In this document: positions 7,806-16,111 of the stretch, in pieces | How positions within the stretch are numbered: position 1 is the stretch's first letter | Layout of the letters: the number at the start of each line of letters is the position of its first letter | Assembly: GCF_003116035.1 (NCBI RefSeq) | Contig: NZ_LGQW01000015.1 | Coordinates: forward strand, 6,216,643-6,280,642 | From: Azospirillum sp. TSH64 | GTDB taxonomy: Bacteria; Pseudomonadota; Alphaproteobacteria; Azospirillales; Azospirillaceae | DNA length: 64,000 bases | Direction: 5' to 3' | Notes under the pieces: generated by a model | What the model was told of the DNA's origin: nothing | The model's database searches: none | What the model saw: only the letters and a program-made list of their open reading frames with translations | Translations under genes and position numbers: made by a program

Positions 7806-8702
7806 ATGGCCAAAGCGCCTCTGCGTCAGATCGCCTTTTACGGCAAGGGCGGTATCGGCAAATCCACCACATCTCAGAACACGCTGGCCGCGCTGGTCGA
7901 GCTGGATCAGAGGATCCTGATCGTCGGCTGCGACCCGAAGGCCGACTCGACCCGCCTGATCCTGCACGCAAAGGCCCAGGACACCGTCCTGCATCTGGCC
8001 GCCGAGGCCGGCTCGGTCGAGGATCTGGAGCTCGAGGACGTCCTCAAGATCGGCTACAAGAACATCAAGTGCGTCGAGTCCGGCGGTCCGGAGCCGGGGG
8101 TCGGCTGCGCCGGCCGCGGCGTCATCACCTCGATCAACTTCCTGGAAGAGAACGGCGCCTACGACGACGTGGACTATGTGTCCTACGACGTGCTGGGCGA
8201 CGTGGTGTGCGGCGGCTTCGCCATGCCCATCCGCGAGAACAAGGCCCAGGAAATCTACATCGTCATGTCCGGCGAGATGATGGCGCTCTACGCCGCCAAC
8301 AACATCGCCAAGGGCATTCTGAAGTACGCGCACAGCGGCGGCGTCCGTCTCGGCGGCCTGATCTGCAACGAGCGCCAGACGGACAAGGAATGGGATCTGG
8401 CCGACGCGCTGGCCAAGCGCCTGGGCTCCAAGCTGATCCACTTCGTGCCGCGCGACAACATCGTCCAACACGCCGAGCTGCGCCGCATGACGGTCATCGA
8501 GTACGCCCCGGACAGCAAGCAGGCCGGCGAATACCGCGCGCTCGCCAACAAGATCCATGCGAACTCGGGCCAGGGTTGCATCCCGACCCCGATCACCATG
8601 GAAGAGCTGGAAGAGATGCTGATGGACTTCGGCATCATGAAGACCGAGGAGCAGCAGCTCGCCGAGCTGGCCGCCAAGGAAGCGGCGAAGGCCGGCGCCT
8701 GA
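7806..8702 (+). CDS. nifH: Nitrogenase iron protein (dinitrogenase reductase)
   Basis: NifH is the homodimeric Fe protein that delivers electrons to NifDK with ATP hydrolysis; it also serves in FeMo-cofactor maturation. The 298 residues contain the P-loop GKGGIGKST (13-21), the switch region DPKADSTR (43-50), the two [4Fe-4S] ligands Cys101 (GVGCAGRG) and Cys135 (VVCGGFAMP), and Arg104, the DraT modification site. The ATG at 7806 follows AGGAG by 8 bases. It is first in nifHDK, behind NifA, IHF and sigma-54 sites, and is separated from nifD by 184 bases containing a strong hairpin. The acidic/Ala-rich C-terminus is normal for Azospirillum-type NifH. Confidence 0.99.
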   Translation: MAKAPLRQIAFYGKGGIGKSTTSQNTLAALVELDQRILIVGCDPKADSTRLILHAKAQDTVLHLAAEAGSVEDLELEDVLKIGYKNIKCVESGGPEPGVGCAGRGVITSINFLEENGAYDDVDYVSYDVLGDVVCGGFAMPIRENKAQEIYIVMSGEMMALYAANNIAKGILKYAHSGGVRLGGLICNERQTDKEWDLADALAKRLGSKLIHFVPRDNIVQHAELRRMTVIEYAPDSKQAGEYRALANKIHANSGQGCIPTPITMEELEEMLMDFGIMKTEEQQLAELAAKEAAKAGA

Positions 8703-8731
8703 CCCCAGGCGTAGCGACGGTTGCCTACCGG

Positions 8732-8756
8732 CCCCCCTGCCGTCCGCGCAGGGGGG
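8732..8756 (+). other. nifH-nifD intercistronic hairpin
   Basis: A 9-bp perfect stem (CCCCCCTGC at 8732-8740 with 8748-8756) and a 7-base loop lies 30 bases after the nifH stop. No T-run follows, so it is unlikely to be a full terminator. Such structures are known to stabilise upstream nifH transcript ends or partly attenuate, which would help give more NifH than NifDK. Confidence 0.7.
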
Positions 8757-8886
8757 ACCGCCTGAACACTGGCCCCATCCCCAGCCCCGCACAACGCCGA
8801 CCCAGCAAAGCCAGGGGCGACGGCGTGGGAGGGAGGGGCTCGGTCACGCGCTGAAGTGGCGCGAATATTCAAGCAGGAGGCCGGCT

Positions 8887-10326
8887 ATGAGCCTGTCCGA
8901 GAACACCACGGTCGACGTCAAGAACCTCGTCAACGAAGTCCTCGAAGCCTATCCCGAAAAATCCCGCAAGCGCCGCGCCAAGCACCTGAACGTGCTGGAG
9001 GCCGAGGCCAAGGACTGCGGCGTCAAGTCGAACGTCAAGTCCATCCCCGGCGTCATGACCATCCGCGGCTGCGCCTATGCCGGCTCCAAGGGCGTGGTGT
9101 GGGGTCCGATCAAGGACATGATCCACATCTCCCACGGTCCGGTCGGCTGCGGCTACTACTCCTGGTCCGGCCGCCGCAACTACTACATCGGCGACACCGG
9201 TGTGGACAGCTGGGGCACGATGCACTTCACCTCCGACTTCCAGGAGAAGGACATCGTCTTCGGCGGCGACAAGAAGCTGCACAAGGTCATCGAGGAAATC
9301 AACGAGCTGTTCCCGCTGGTGAACGGCATCTCGATCCAGTCGGAATGCCCGATCGGCCTGATCGGCGACGACATCGAGGCTGTCGCCCGCGCCAAGTCGG
9401 CGGAAATCGGCAAGCCGGTCATCCCCGTGCGCTGCGAAGGCTTCCGCGGCGTGTCCCAGTCGCTGGGCCACCACATCGCCAACGACGCCATCCGCGACTG
9501 GGTGTTCGAGAAGACGGAACCCAAGGCCGACTTCGTCTCCACCCCCTATGACGTCACCATCATCGGCGACTACAACATCGGCGGCGACGCCTGGTCGTCC
9601 CGCATCCTCCTGGAGGAGATCGGCCTGCGCGTGATCGCCCAGTGGTCGGGCGACGGCACCATGGCCGAGCTGGAGAACACGCCGAAGGCCAAGGTCAACC
9701 TGATCCACTGCTACCGCTCGATGAACTACATCGCGCGCCACATGGAAGAGAAGTTCAACATTCCTTGGATGGAATACAACTTCTTCGGCCCGAGCCAGAT
9801 CGCCGAATCCCTGCGCAAGATCGCCGCTCTCTTCGACGACAAGATCAAGGAGAACGCCGAGAAGGTCATCGCCCGTTACCAGCCGATGGTCGATGCGGTC
9901 ATCGCCAAGTACAAGCCGCGGCTGGACGGCAAGAAGGTCATGATCTACGTCGGCGGCCTGCGTCCCCGCCACGTCGTCGATGCCTACCATGACCTGGGCA
10001 TGGAGATCATCGGCACCGGCTACGAGTTCGCCCACAACGACGACTATCAGCGCACGCCGCACTATGTGAAGGAAGGCACGCTGATCTACGACGACGTCAC
10101 CGCGTTCGAACTGGAGAAGTTCGTCGAGGCGATGCGTCCCGACCTCGTCGCGTCGGGCATCAAGGAAAAGTACGTGTTCCAGAAGATGGGCCTGCCGTTC
10201 CGCCAGATGCACAGCTGGGACTACTCCGGCCCGTACCACGGCTATGACGGTTTCGCGATCTTCGCCCGCGATATGGACCTGGCCATCAACAACCCCGTCT
10301 GGGGCGTGATGAAGGCCCCGTTCTGA
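8887..10326 (+). CDS. nifD: Nitrogenase molybdenum-iron protein alpha chain
   Basis: NifD carries FeMo-cofactor and, with NifK, the P-cluster. In this 479-residue protein the P-cluster ligands are Cys62, Cys88 and Cys154, and the cofactor ligands are Cys275 (LIHCYRSMNY) and His442 (QMHSWDYSGPYHGY). The substrate-channel residues Gln191 and His195 are present in VSQSLGHH. The numbering coincides with that of Azotobacter vinelandii. The start is preceded by AGGAGG 8 bases upstream. It belongs to the molybdenum type; no anf or vnf features such as a delta subunit gene are present. Confidence 0.99.
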   Translation: MSLSENTTVDVKNLVNEVLEAYPEKSRKRRAKHLNVLEAEAKDCGVKSNVKSIPGVMTIRGCAYAGSKGVVWGPIKDMIHISHGPVGCGYYSWSGRRNYYIGDTGVDSWGTMHFTSDFQEKDIVFGGDKKLHKVIEEINELFPLVNGISIQSECPIGLIGDDIEAVARAKSAEIGKPVIPVRCEGFRGVSQSLGHHIANDAIRDWVFEKTEPKADFVSTPYDVTIIGDYNIGGDAWSSRILLEEIGLRVIAQWSGDGTMAELENTPKAKVNLIHCYRSMNYIARHMEEKFNIPWMEYNFFGPSQIAESLRKIAALFDDKIKENAEKVIARYQPMVDAVIAKYKPRLDGKKVMIYVGGLRPRHVVDAYHDLGMEIIGTGYEFAHNDDYQRTPHYVKEGTLIYDDVTAFELEKFVEAMRPDLVASGIKEKYVFQKMGLPFRQMHSWDYSGPYHGYDGFAIFARDMDLAINNPVWGVMKAPF

Positions 10327-10357
10327 CCATCGGCCTCTGGAACAGGAGAATTTGAGA

Positions 10358-11917
10358 ATGACCGACAAGCTTTCGCAGAGCGCCGACAAGGTCCTCGACC
10401 ACTACACCCTCTTCCGGCAGCCCGAATATGCGGCGATGTTCGAGAAGAAGAAGACCGAGTTCGAGTACGGCCATTCGGACGAGGAAGTCGCCCGCGTGTC
10501 CGAATGGACGAAGTCCGAGGACTACAAGGCGAAGAACTTCGCCCGTGAAGCGGTCGTCATCAACCCGACCAAGGCCTGCCAGCCGATCGGCGCGATGTTC
10601 GCCGCCCAGGGCTTCGAGGGCACCCTGCCCTTCGTCCACGGCTCCCAGGGCTGCGTCGCCTATTACCGCACCCATTTGACCCGTCACTTCAAGGAGCCCA
10701 ACAGCGCGGTCTCCTCGTCGATGACGGAAGACGCGGCGGTGTTCGGCGGCCTGAACAACATGATCGACGGCCTGGCGAACGCCTATGCGCTCTACAAGCC
10801 GAAGATGATCGCGGTGATGACCACCTGCATGGCCGAAGTCATCGGCGACGATCTGCAGGGCTTCATCGCCAACGCGAAGAACAAGGAAAGCGTCCCGGCC
10901 GACTTCCCGGTCCCCTACGCCCACACCCCGGCCTTCGTCGGCAGCCACATCGTCGGCTACGACAACATGATCAAGGGGATCCTGACCAACTTCTGGGGCA
11001 CGTCGGAGAATTTCGACACGCCCAAGACCGAGCAGATCAACCTGATCCCGGGCTTCGACGGCTTCGCGGTCGGCAACAACCGCGAACTGAAGCGCATCGC
11101 CGGCGAGTTCGGCGTGAAGCTGCAAATCCTGTCCGACGTGTCCGACAATTTCGACACGCCGATGGATGGCGAGTACCGCATGTATGACGGCGGCACCACC
11201 ATCGAGGAGACCAAGGAGGCCCTGCACGCCAAGGCCACCATCTCCATGCAGGAGTACAACACGACCCAGACCCTGCAGTTCTGCAAGGAGAAGGGCCAGG
11301 AAGTCGCCAAGTTCAACTACCCGATGGGCGTCACCGGCACCGACGAGCTGCTGCTGAAGCTCGCCGAACTGTCGGGCAAGCCGGTCCCGGCCAGCCTGAA
11401 GCTGGAGCGCGGCCGTCTGGTCGACGCCATCGCCGACAGCCACACCCACATGCACGGCAAGCGCTTCGCGGTCTACGGCGACCCGGACTTCTGCCTGGGC
11501 ATGACCAAGTTCCTGCTGGAGCTGGGTGCGGAGCCGGTGCACATCCTGTCGACCTCCGGCTCCAAGAAATGGGAGAAGCAGGTCCAGAAGGTGCTGGACG
11601 CCTCGCCCTTCGGCAAGTCGGGTGCGGCCCATGGCGGCAAGGATCTGTGGCACCTGCGCTCGCTGATCTTCACCGACAAGGTGGACTACATCATCGGCAA
11701 CAGCTACGGCAAGTATCTGGAGCGCGACACCAAGGTTCCGCTGATCCGCCTGACCTACCCGATCTTCGACCGCCACCACCACCACCGCTACCCGACCTGG
11801 GGCTACCAGGGCGCGCTGAACGTGCTGGTGCGGATCCTGGACCGGATCTTCGAGGACATCGACGCCAACACCAACATCGTCGGCCAGACCGACTACTCGT
11901 TCGACCTGATCCGCTGA
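10358..11917 (+). CDS. nifK: Nitrogenase molybdenum-iron protein beta chain
   Basis: A 519-residue NifK. P-cluster ligands are Cys74 (NPTKACQPIGA), Cys99 (HGSQGCVAYYRTH) and Cys157 (MTTCMAEVIGDD). The C-terminal LTYPIFDRHHHHRYPTWGYQGA segment is typical of the subunit interface. The ATG at 10358 follows AGGAG with 9-base spacing; a TTG two codons earlier is less likely. It is the last gene of nifHDK, 31 bases after nifD, and is followed by a strong terminator. The following chemoreceptor gene thus has a separate leader. Confidence 0.99.
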   Translation: MTDKLSQSADKVLDHYTLFRQPEYAAMFEKKKTEFEYGHSDEEVARVSEWTKSEDYKAKNFAREAVVINPTKACQPIGAMFAAQGFEGTLPFVHGSQGCVAYYRTHLTRHFKEPNSAVSSSMTEDAAVFGGLNNMIDGLANAYALYKPKMIAVMTTCMAEVIGDDLQGFIANAKNKESVPADFPVPYAHTPAFVGSHIVGYDNMIKGILTNFWGTSENFDTPKTEQINLIPGFDGFAVGNNRELKRIAGEFGVKLQILSDVSDNFDTPMDGEYRMYDGGTTIEETKEALHAKATISMQEYNTTQTLQFCKEKGQEVAKFNYPMGVTGTDELLLKLAELSGKPVPASLKLERGRLVDAIADSHTHMHGKRFAVYGDPDFCLGMTKFLLELGAEPVHILSTSGSKKWEKQVQKVLDASPFGKSGAAHGGKDLWHLRSLIFTDKVDYIIGNSYGKYLERDTKVPLIRLTYPIFDRHHHHRYPTWGYQGALNVLVRILDRIFEDIDANTNIVGQTDYSFDLIR

Positions 11918-12019
11918 CCGGCAGGCCGCCGGCGCTTCAGCTTTCGATTTGCAGGCATCGGTTCAGCCAAACCGTCGGGCCGGGATTTCCATCCCCCAGC
12001 CCGGCGGCAACCTCCCCAG

Positions 12020-12058
12020 CCCGGAGAGCGTCGGCAACGGCGCGCTCCGGGTATTTTT
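12020..12058 (+). terminator. Intrinsic terminator of nifHDK
   Basis: CCCGGAG (12020-12026) pairs with CTCCGGG (12045-12051). The stem continues inward by three more pairs past one mismatch, with a 10-base loop and the T-rich tail TATTTTT. It lies about 100 bases after the nifK stop. Confidence 0.85.
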
Positions 12059-12370
12059 GTCGGGAGAAGGAACACGGGAGACTGAGAAGCAGTCTTTATT
12101 TCTGGAGATTATATTGCCGCCTTGAAGTAATTTATGGTCGGTCCGCAGAACGATCAGGCTTCAAAAAGCGGATTGATTTTGCAGAGACTAAAATATATAG
12201 GGGAGAAATAGGTAAAATTGCATATATTGAGCAAAAATCACCCTTATATTCATGCTTTCACCACACCTTAGGACCAATACTAATTGACCTAATGCCGCTC
12301 CGTGCGCTTCGATTATTTACGGTCGGCTTTCGATCGTGGCGCACCGCAAACGCAAGGAAGGGGGGCGGAA
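12059..12370. other. AT-rich leader region before the PAS-PAS receptor gene
   Basis: About 300 bases without a supported gene. The part from roughly 12080 to 12300 is markedly richer in A and T than anything else in the window. It should contain the promoter of the receptor gene, but I could not assign a sigma-70, sigma-54 or sigma-28 promoter with confidence, and no TGT-N10-ACA site is present. AAGGAAGGGGGGCGGAA precedes the start codon as ribosome-binding sequence. Confidence 0.5.
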
Positions 12371-13861
12371 ATGTTCGGCTTCATTCAGACGATCTATGGC
12401 AAGGGTTCAAACAGCCACGCCCTGCTGTCCGCCTTGGACCGCTCGCTTGCCATCATCGAGTTTTCCCTGGATGGAACGATCCTGAATGCCAACCCCAATT
12501 TCCTGGCGGTGATGGGCTATTCATTGCCCGAAGTGGTCGGACGCCATCACAGGATGTTCATCGACCCGGCCGAACATGCCAGTCCCGCCTATCAGGAGTT
12601 TTGGGATCGGCTGAGACGCGGCGAGTTCCAGCGGGCGTTGTACCGGCGCATCGCCAAGAACGGTCGCGAGATTTGGATCGAGGCCACCTACAACCCCATT
12701 CTCGATGCCACCGGCCGTGCCTGCAAGATCATCAAAGTCGCCACCGACGTCACCGAACGGCAGGCGACGAACGCCGACATGCGCGGCAAGATCGATGCGA
12801 TTTCGCGGTCGCAGGCGGTGATCGAATTCAATCCCGACGGCACGGTCATCACCGCCAACGAGAATTTCCTCACCGTTCTCGGCTACAGCCTGGATGAAGT
12901 CCGCGGGCGCCATCACAGCATGTTCATCGATCCGCAGGAGCGCGAGACTCCCGCCTATCGCGAATTCTGGAAAAGACTCAACAGCGGACAGTTCGAAACT
13001 GCCCAATACCGGCGCATCGGCAAGGGCGGGCGGGCTGTCTGGATTCAGGCGTCCTACAACCCGGTGTTCGACGACATGGGCCGACTGTGCAAGGTGGTTA
13101 AGTTCGCAACGGACATCACCGAACAGATCGGCATGCTGGGCCGCCTGAAGTCCCTGATCGATACCAATTTCTCGGAGATCGAACAGGCGATGACCACGGC
13201 CCACCGGCAGGCCGATACCGCCGCCGCCGCATCGTCGCAGACGCGGGTGACTGTACAGACCATCGCGGCCGGCGCGGAGGAGCTGACGGCGTCCGCCCAC
13301 GAAATCGCCGACGGCATGTCCCGGTCGCAGCAGGCGGCCGATGTCGCGGTGAGCGAGACCGACAACGCCGACCGGGCCGCCACCCGACTTTCGGAAGTCG
13401 CGAAGGCGATGGGAGGCATCGTCGAACTGATCCGTTCCATCGCCGGACAGATCAACATGCTGGCCCTGAACGCGACCATCGAGGCGGCGCGGGCGGGCGA
13501 GGCCGGCAGGGGCTTCGCCGTGGTTGCCAACGAGGTCAAGAACCTGGCCAACCAGTCGGCTAACGCGACCGCCCAGATTTCCCGCGAAATCGAGGGAATG
13601 CGATCCGTCTCCGGCGATGTCGTGTCTTCCCTGTCGGCAATTCGCATAGCCATGAACAATCTGCGCGAATTCGTCGTCATGTCCGCCGGCGCCGTCGAGG
13701 AGCAGACCACCGTCACCGCGAGCATCTCCGTAAACATGCAGGGAGCATCGACCTCGGTGGCGGTGGTGGACCGGAACATCACCTCAATCTCCACCGCCTT
13801 CGCTCAGGTTGGAACCGCCATCGCCTCGACCAAGGAGGCGGCGCAAGTGCTCGCCCGCTGA
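12371..13861 (+). CDS. Soluble PAS-PAS methyl-accepting chemotaxis protein (BdlA-like)
   Basis: A 496-residue chemoreceptor without membrane segments. Two near-identical PAS domains (about residues 20-135 and 142-257) each carry the GRHHxMFIDP...PAYxEFW...YRRI signature, and each ends in a VATDVTE or FATDITE segment. A methyl-accepting signalling domain follows, with the hairpin tip GQINMLALNATIEAARAGEAGRGFAVVANEVKNLA. The same order is found in BdlA of Pseudomonas, which links redox or nutrient sensing to behaviour; the ligand here is unknown, and heme or FAD is only a possibility. It lies between nifK and nifE on the nif strand but behind its own leader. A role in steering cells toward conditions suitable for nitrogen fixation is inference from position. 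ATG 12371 has GGAAGG-type sequence upstream. Confidence 0.9.
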   Translation: MFGFIQTIYGKGSNSHALLSALDRSLAIIEFSLDGTILNANPNFLAVMGYSLPEVVGRHHRMFIDPAEHASPAYQEFWDRLRRGEFQRALYRRIAKNGREIWIEATYNPILDATGRACKIIKVATDVTERQATNADMRGKIDAISRSQAVIEFNPDGTVITANENFLTVLGYSLDEVRGRHHSMFIDPQERETPAYREFWKRLNSGQFETAQYRRIGKGGRAVWIQASYNPVFDDMGRLCKVVKFATDITEQIGMLGRLKSLIDTNFSEIEQAMTTAHRQADTAAAASSQTRVTVQTIAAGAEELTASAHEIADGMSRSQQAADVAVSETDNADRAATRLSEVAKAMGGIVELIRSIAGQINMLALNATIEAARAGEAGRGFAVVANEVKNLANQSANATAQISREIEGMRSVSGDVVSSLSAIRIAMNNLREFVVMSAGAVEEQTTVTASISVNMQGASTSVAVVDRNITSISTAFAQVGTAIASTKEAAQVLAR

Positions 13862-13865
13862 TCGT

Positions 13866-13905
13866 GCTGGCGGGCTGGCGGGCTGGCGGGCTGGCGGGCT
13901 GGCCA
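13866..13905. repeat. Tandem 8-bp repeat GCTGGCGG
   Basis: Four perfect copies of GCTGGCGG followed by a fifth imperfect copy (GCTGGCCA) begin five bases after the receptor stop codon. The array fills most of the gap before the convergent exported-protein gene. Such a short array is prone to slippage and copy number may vary between strains. Confidence 0.85.
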
Positions 13906-13916
13906 GCCATTTCGCC

Positions 13917-14444
13917 TCAACCGCCGCGAATCGCGAAGCCGACCACCCGTTCCAGTGCACGGTCGGCTGCCGCCTGCCAGCCCTCGCCGCCCAGCTCGAT
14001 CGAAGCCGGCGGGAATCCGACCGACGGGGCGGCCATGCCGTCGCGGACCGGACGGGCGCGCAGCAGCAGACGGGGGCGGGCACCGCCGCTCCAGTCCTGG
14101 CGGCCTTCGAGGACGACCAGCAGGACCGGGCCATCGACCGCAAGCGGCGTCTCGGCAGGTTCGGCATCGGGCATTACCGCGCGCAGGCCGAGGCGAACCA
14201 CCGCCTTGCCGTAACCGCCGGCTTTCCGGGCGACGAGATCGGCGGCGGCATCGCACAGCATCCCGGCCTCCGGTGGAACCGGGCGTTGGTCGAGGTCGAG
14301 GAACCGGCACGCGACACCGATCTCACCCCCCGGTTCCTGGGCCAGCCGGATCACCGCGCCGTCCTGTGCCGCCGCGGCGGGGACTGCCGCCAGCACCGCC
14401 ACCATCGCGGCCGCATATCGCCAGCGCCTGCCGTACCGTTGCAT
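13917..14444 (-). CDS. Exported protein of unknown function
   Basis: A 175-residue protein I do not recognise. It begins with a clear Sec signal peptide: a basic start (MQRYGRRWRYAA), a hydrophobic core and a cleavage site around AAAAQDG near residue 27. The mature part has two cysteines (GVACRFL and GMLCDAA), which could form a disulphide in the periplasm, and a C-terminal SIELGGEGWQAAADRALERVV segment. It runs opposite to the nif genes, convergent with the PAS-PAS receptor, and its start lies 80 bases from the first NifA box of nifE, so the two genes share a divergent promoter region. The ribosome-binding sequence is weak (GGTGGAAAG). The signal peptide and the intact frame argue that it is a real gene. 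Confidence 0.75.
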   Translation of the reverse strand: MQRYGRRWRYAAAMVAVLAAVPAAAAQDGAVIRLAQEPGGEIGVACRFLDLDQRPVPPEAGMLCDAAADLVARKAGGYGKAVVRLGLRAVMPDAEPAETPLAVDGPVLLVVLEGRQDWSGGARPRLLLRARPVRDGMAAPSVGFPPASIELGGEGWQAAADRALERVVGFAIRGG

Positions 14445-14523
14445 CGTTGCTTTCCACCCGTTCGAGCCGTCCTGATACGGCCGGCCCTCCCCGCCCCCTG
14501 CGCGGCCCATCCCCTGCGCGACA

Positions 14524-14539
14524 TGTGCGACACCCGACA
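14524..14539 (+). promoter_or_regulatory. NifA upstream activator sequence 1 of nifE
   Basis: TGTGCGACACCCGACA is an exact TGT-N10-ACA match, 100 bases upstream of the -24 element of the nifE promoter. Confidence 0.85.
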
Positions 14540-14563
14540 AGCCCCCTGGGCGGAGCCGCCGAT

Positions 14564-14579
14564 TGTCAGCTATCGGACA
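14564..14579 (+). promoter_or_regulatory. NifA upstream activator sequence 2 of nifE
   Basis: TGTCAGCTATCGGACA is a second exact TGT-N10-ACA match, 40 bases (about four helical turns) after the first. Two boxes on the same DNA face would allow cooperative NifA binding. No full IHF consensus was found between this site and the promoter. Confidence 0.85.
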
Positions 14580-14623
14580 GGGTTGGAAAACCAGACAATC
14601 GTTTTTCGCCAACGACTTACCCA

Positions 14624-14640
14624 CTGGCACGCCCCCTGCA
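14624..14640 (+). promoter_or_regulatory. Sigma-54 promoter of nifENX
   Basis: CTGGCACGCCCCCTGCA has the -24 GG (14626-14627) and -12 GC (14638-14639) with the required 10-base gap. The predicted start near 14651 leaves a short leader before nifE. Confidence 0.9.
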
Positions 14641-14687
14641 TCACGCCGATGCAGAGCCATTTCCGGCGCCAGGATGGGAGAGCGGGC

Positions 14688-16106
14688 ATGCTCCAGGACA
14701 AGATCCAGGATGTCTTCAACGAACCGGGCTGCGCGACCAACCAGACCAAGTCGGCCAAGGAGAAGAAGAAGGGCTGCACCAAGTCGTTGAAACCGGGGGC
14801 GGCGGCCGGCGGCTGCGCCTATGACGGGGCGATGATCGTGCTCCAGCCGATTGCCGACGCCGCCCATCTGGTCCATGGCCCCATCGCCTGCCTCGGCAAC
14901 AGTTGGGACAACCGCGGCTCCAAATCCTCGGGCTCGCAGCTCTACCGCACCGGCTTCACCACCGATCTGTCGGAACTGGACGTCATCGGCGGCGGCGAGA
15001 AGAAGCTCTACCGCGCCATCAAGGAAATCGTTCAGCAATACGACCCGCCGGCCGTCTTCGTCTATCAGACCTGCGTGCCCGCGATGACCGGCGACGACAT
15101 CGCCGCGGTCTGCAAGTTCGCCGCGCAGAAGCTGGGCAAGCCGGTGATCCCGGTCGATGCCCCCGGCTTCGTCGGATCGAAGAATCTCGGCAACAAGCTG
15201 GCCGGCGAAGCCTTGCTCGACCACGTCATCGGCACGGTCGAGCCCGAATACACCACGCCCACCGATGTCTGCATCATCGGCGAATACAACCTCGCCGGCG
15301 AGCTGTGGCTGGTCAAGCCGCTGCTGGACGAGATCGGCATCCGCCTCTTGTCCTGCATCTCCGGCGACGGCCGCTACCGGGAGGTGGCCCAGGCCCACCG
15401 CGCCCGCGTCACCATGATGGTGTGCAGCCAGGCGCTGGTGAATGTCGGCCGCAAGATGGAGGAGCGCTACGGCATCCCCTATTTCGAGGGCTCCTTCTAC
15501 GGCGTCTCCGACATGTCGGACACGCTGCGCACCATGACCCGCATGCTGGTGGAGCGCGGCGCCGACAAGAGCCTGATCGACCGCGCCGAGGGCGTGATCG
15601 CGCGGGAGGAAAGCCGGGTCTGGCGCCGGCTGGAACCCTACAAGCCGCGTTTCGACGGCAAGCGCGTCCTGCTCTTCACCGGCGGGGTCAAGAGCTGGTC
15701 GATGGTCAGCGCGCTGGAGGGCGCGGGGCTGACCATCCTCGGCACCTCCACCAAGAAATCGACCAGGGAGGACAAGGAACGCATCAAGAAGATGAAGGGC
15801 GAGGAGTTCCACCAGTGGGACGATCTGAAGCCGCGCGACATCTACAAGATGCTGGCCGACAACCGGGCCGACATCATGATGTCCGGCGGCCGGTCGCAGT
15901 TCATCTCCTTGAAGGCCAAGGTTCCCTGGCTCGACATCAACCAGGAGCGCCACCACGCCTATGCCGGTTATGACGGCATCGTCAATCTTTGCGAGGAGAT
16001 CGACAAGACGCTGTCCAACCCGATCTGGCGTCAGGTCCGCCAGCCGGCACCGTGGGAGTCCGGCCCGTCCTCCGCCCTTCTGGCTTCCTCGATGGCGGCG
16101 GAGTGA
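14688..16106 (+). CDS. nifE: Nitrogenase FeMo-cofactor scaffold protein NifE
   Basis: NifE forms with NifN the heterotetrameric scaffold on which the NifB cofactor is matured to FeMo-cofactor. The 472-residue protein is a NifD paralogue, with GCAYDGAMIVLQPIADAAHL at the N-terminal cluster region, the HGPIACLGNSW Cys, YQTCVPAMTGDD and the GEYNLAGELW segment. FeMo-co ligand residues of NifD are not conserved, as expected. The lysine-rich KEKKKGCTKSLKPG stretch near residue 25 is usual in NifE. The ATG at 14688 was chosen because it follows GGGAG and matches known NifE starts; the frame is open further upstream without support. It overlaps no gene and precedes nifN by 5 bases. Confidence 0.98.
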   Translation: MLQDKIQDVFNEPGCATNQTKSAKEKKKGCTKSLKPGAAAGGCAYDGAMIVLQPIADAAHLVHGPIACLGNSWDNRGSKSSGSQLYRTGFTTDLSELDVIGGGEKKLYRAIKEIVQQYDPPAVFVYQTCVPAMTGDDIAAVCKFAAQKLGKPVIPVDAPGFVGSKNLGNKLAGEALLDHVIGTVEPEYTTPTDVCIIGEYNLAGELWLVKPLLDEIGIRLLSCISGDGRYREVAQAHRARVTMMVCSQALVNVGRKMEERYGIPYFEGSFYGVSDMSDTLRTMTRMLVERGADKSLIDRAEGVIAREESRVWRRLEPYKPRFDGKRVLLFTGGVKSWSMVSALEGAGLTILGTSTKKSTREDKERIKKMKGEEFHQWDDLKPRDIYKMLADNRADIMMSGGRSQFISLKAKVPWLDINQERHHAYAGYDGIVNLCEEIDKTLSNPIWRQVRQPAPWESGPSSALLASSMAAE

Positions 16107-16111
16107 CGGCG

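Noticed and set aside
7614..8702. Longer nifH reading with an upstream start at 7614
   Set aside because: The extension covers the NifA box, IHF site and promoter, and the ATG at 7806 has a good ribosome-binding site and matches all known NifH starts.
13917..15956. A 679-residue minus-strand reading frame over nifE
   Set aside because: Only the last 175 residues have a signal peptide and protein-like composition; the rest is the mirror of nifE codons.
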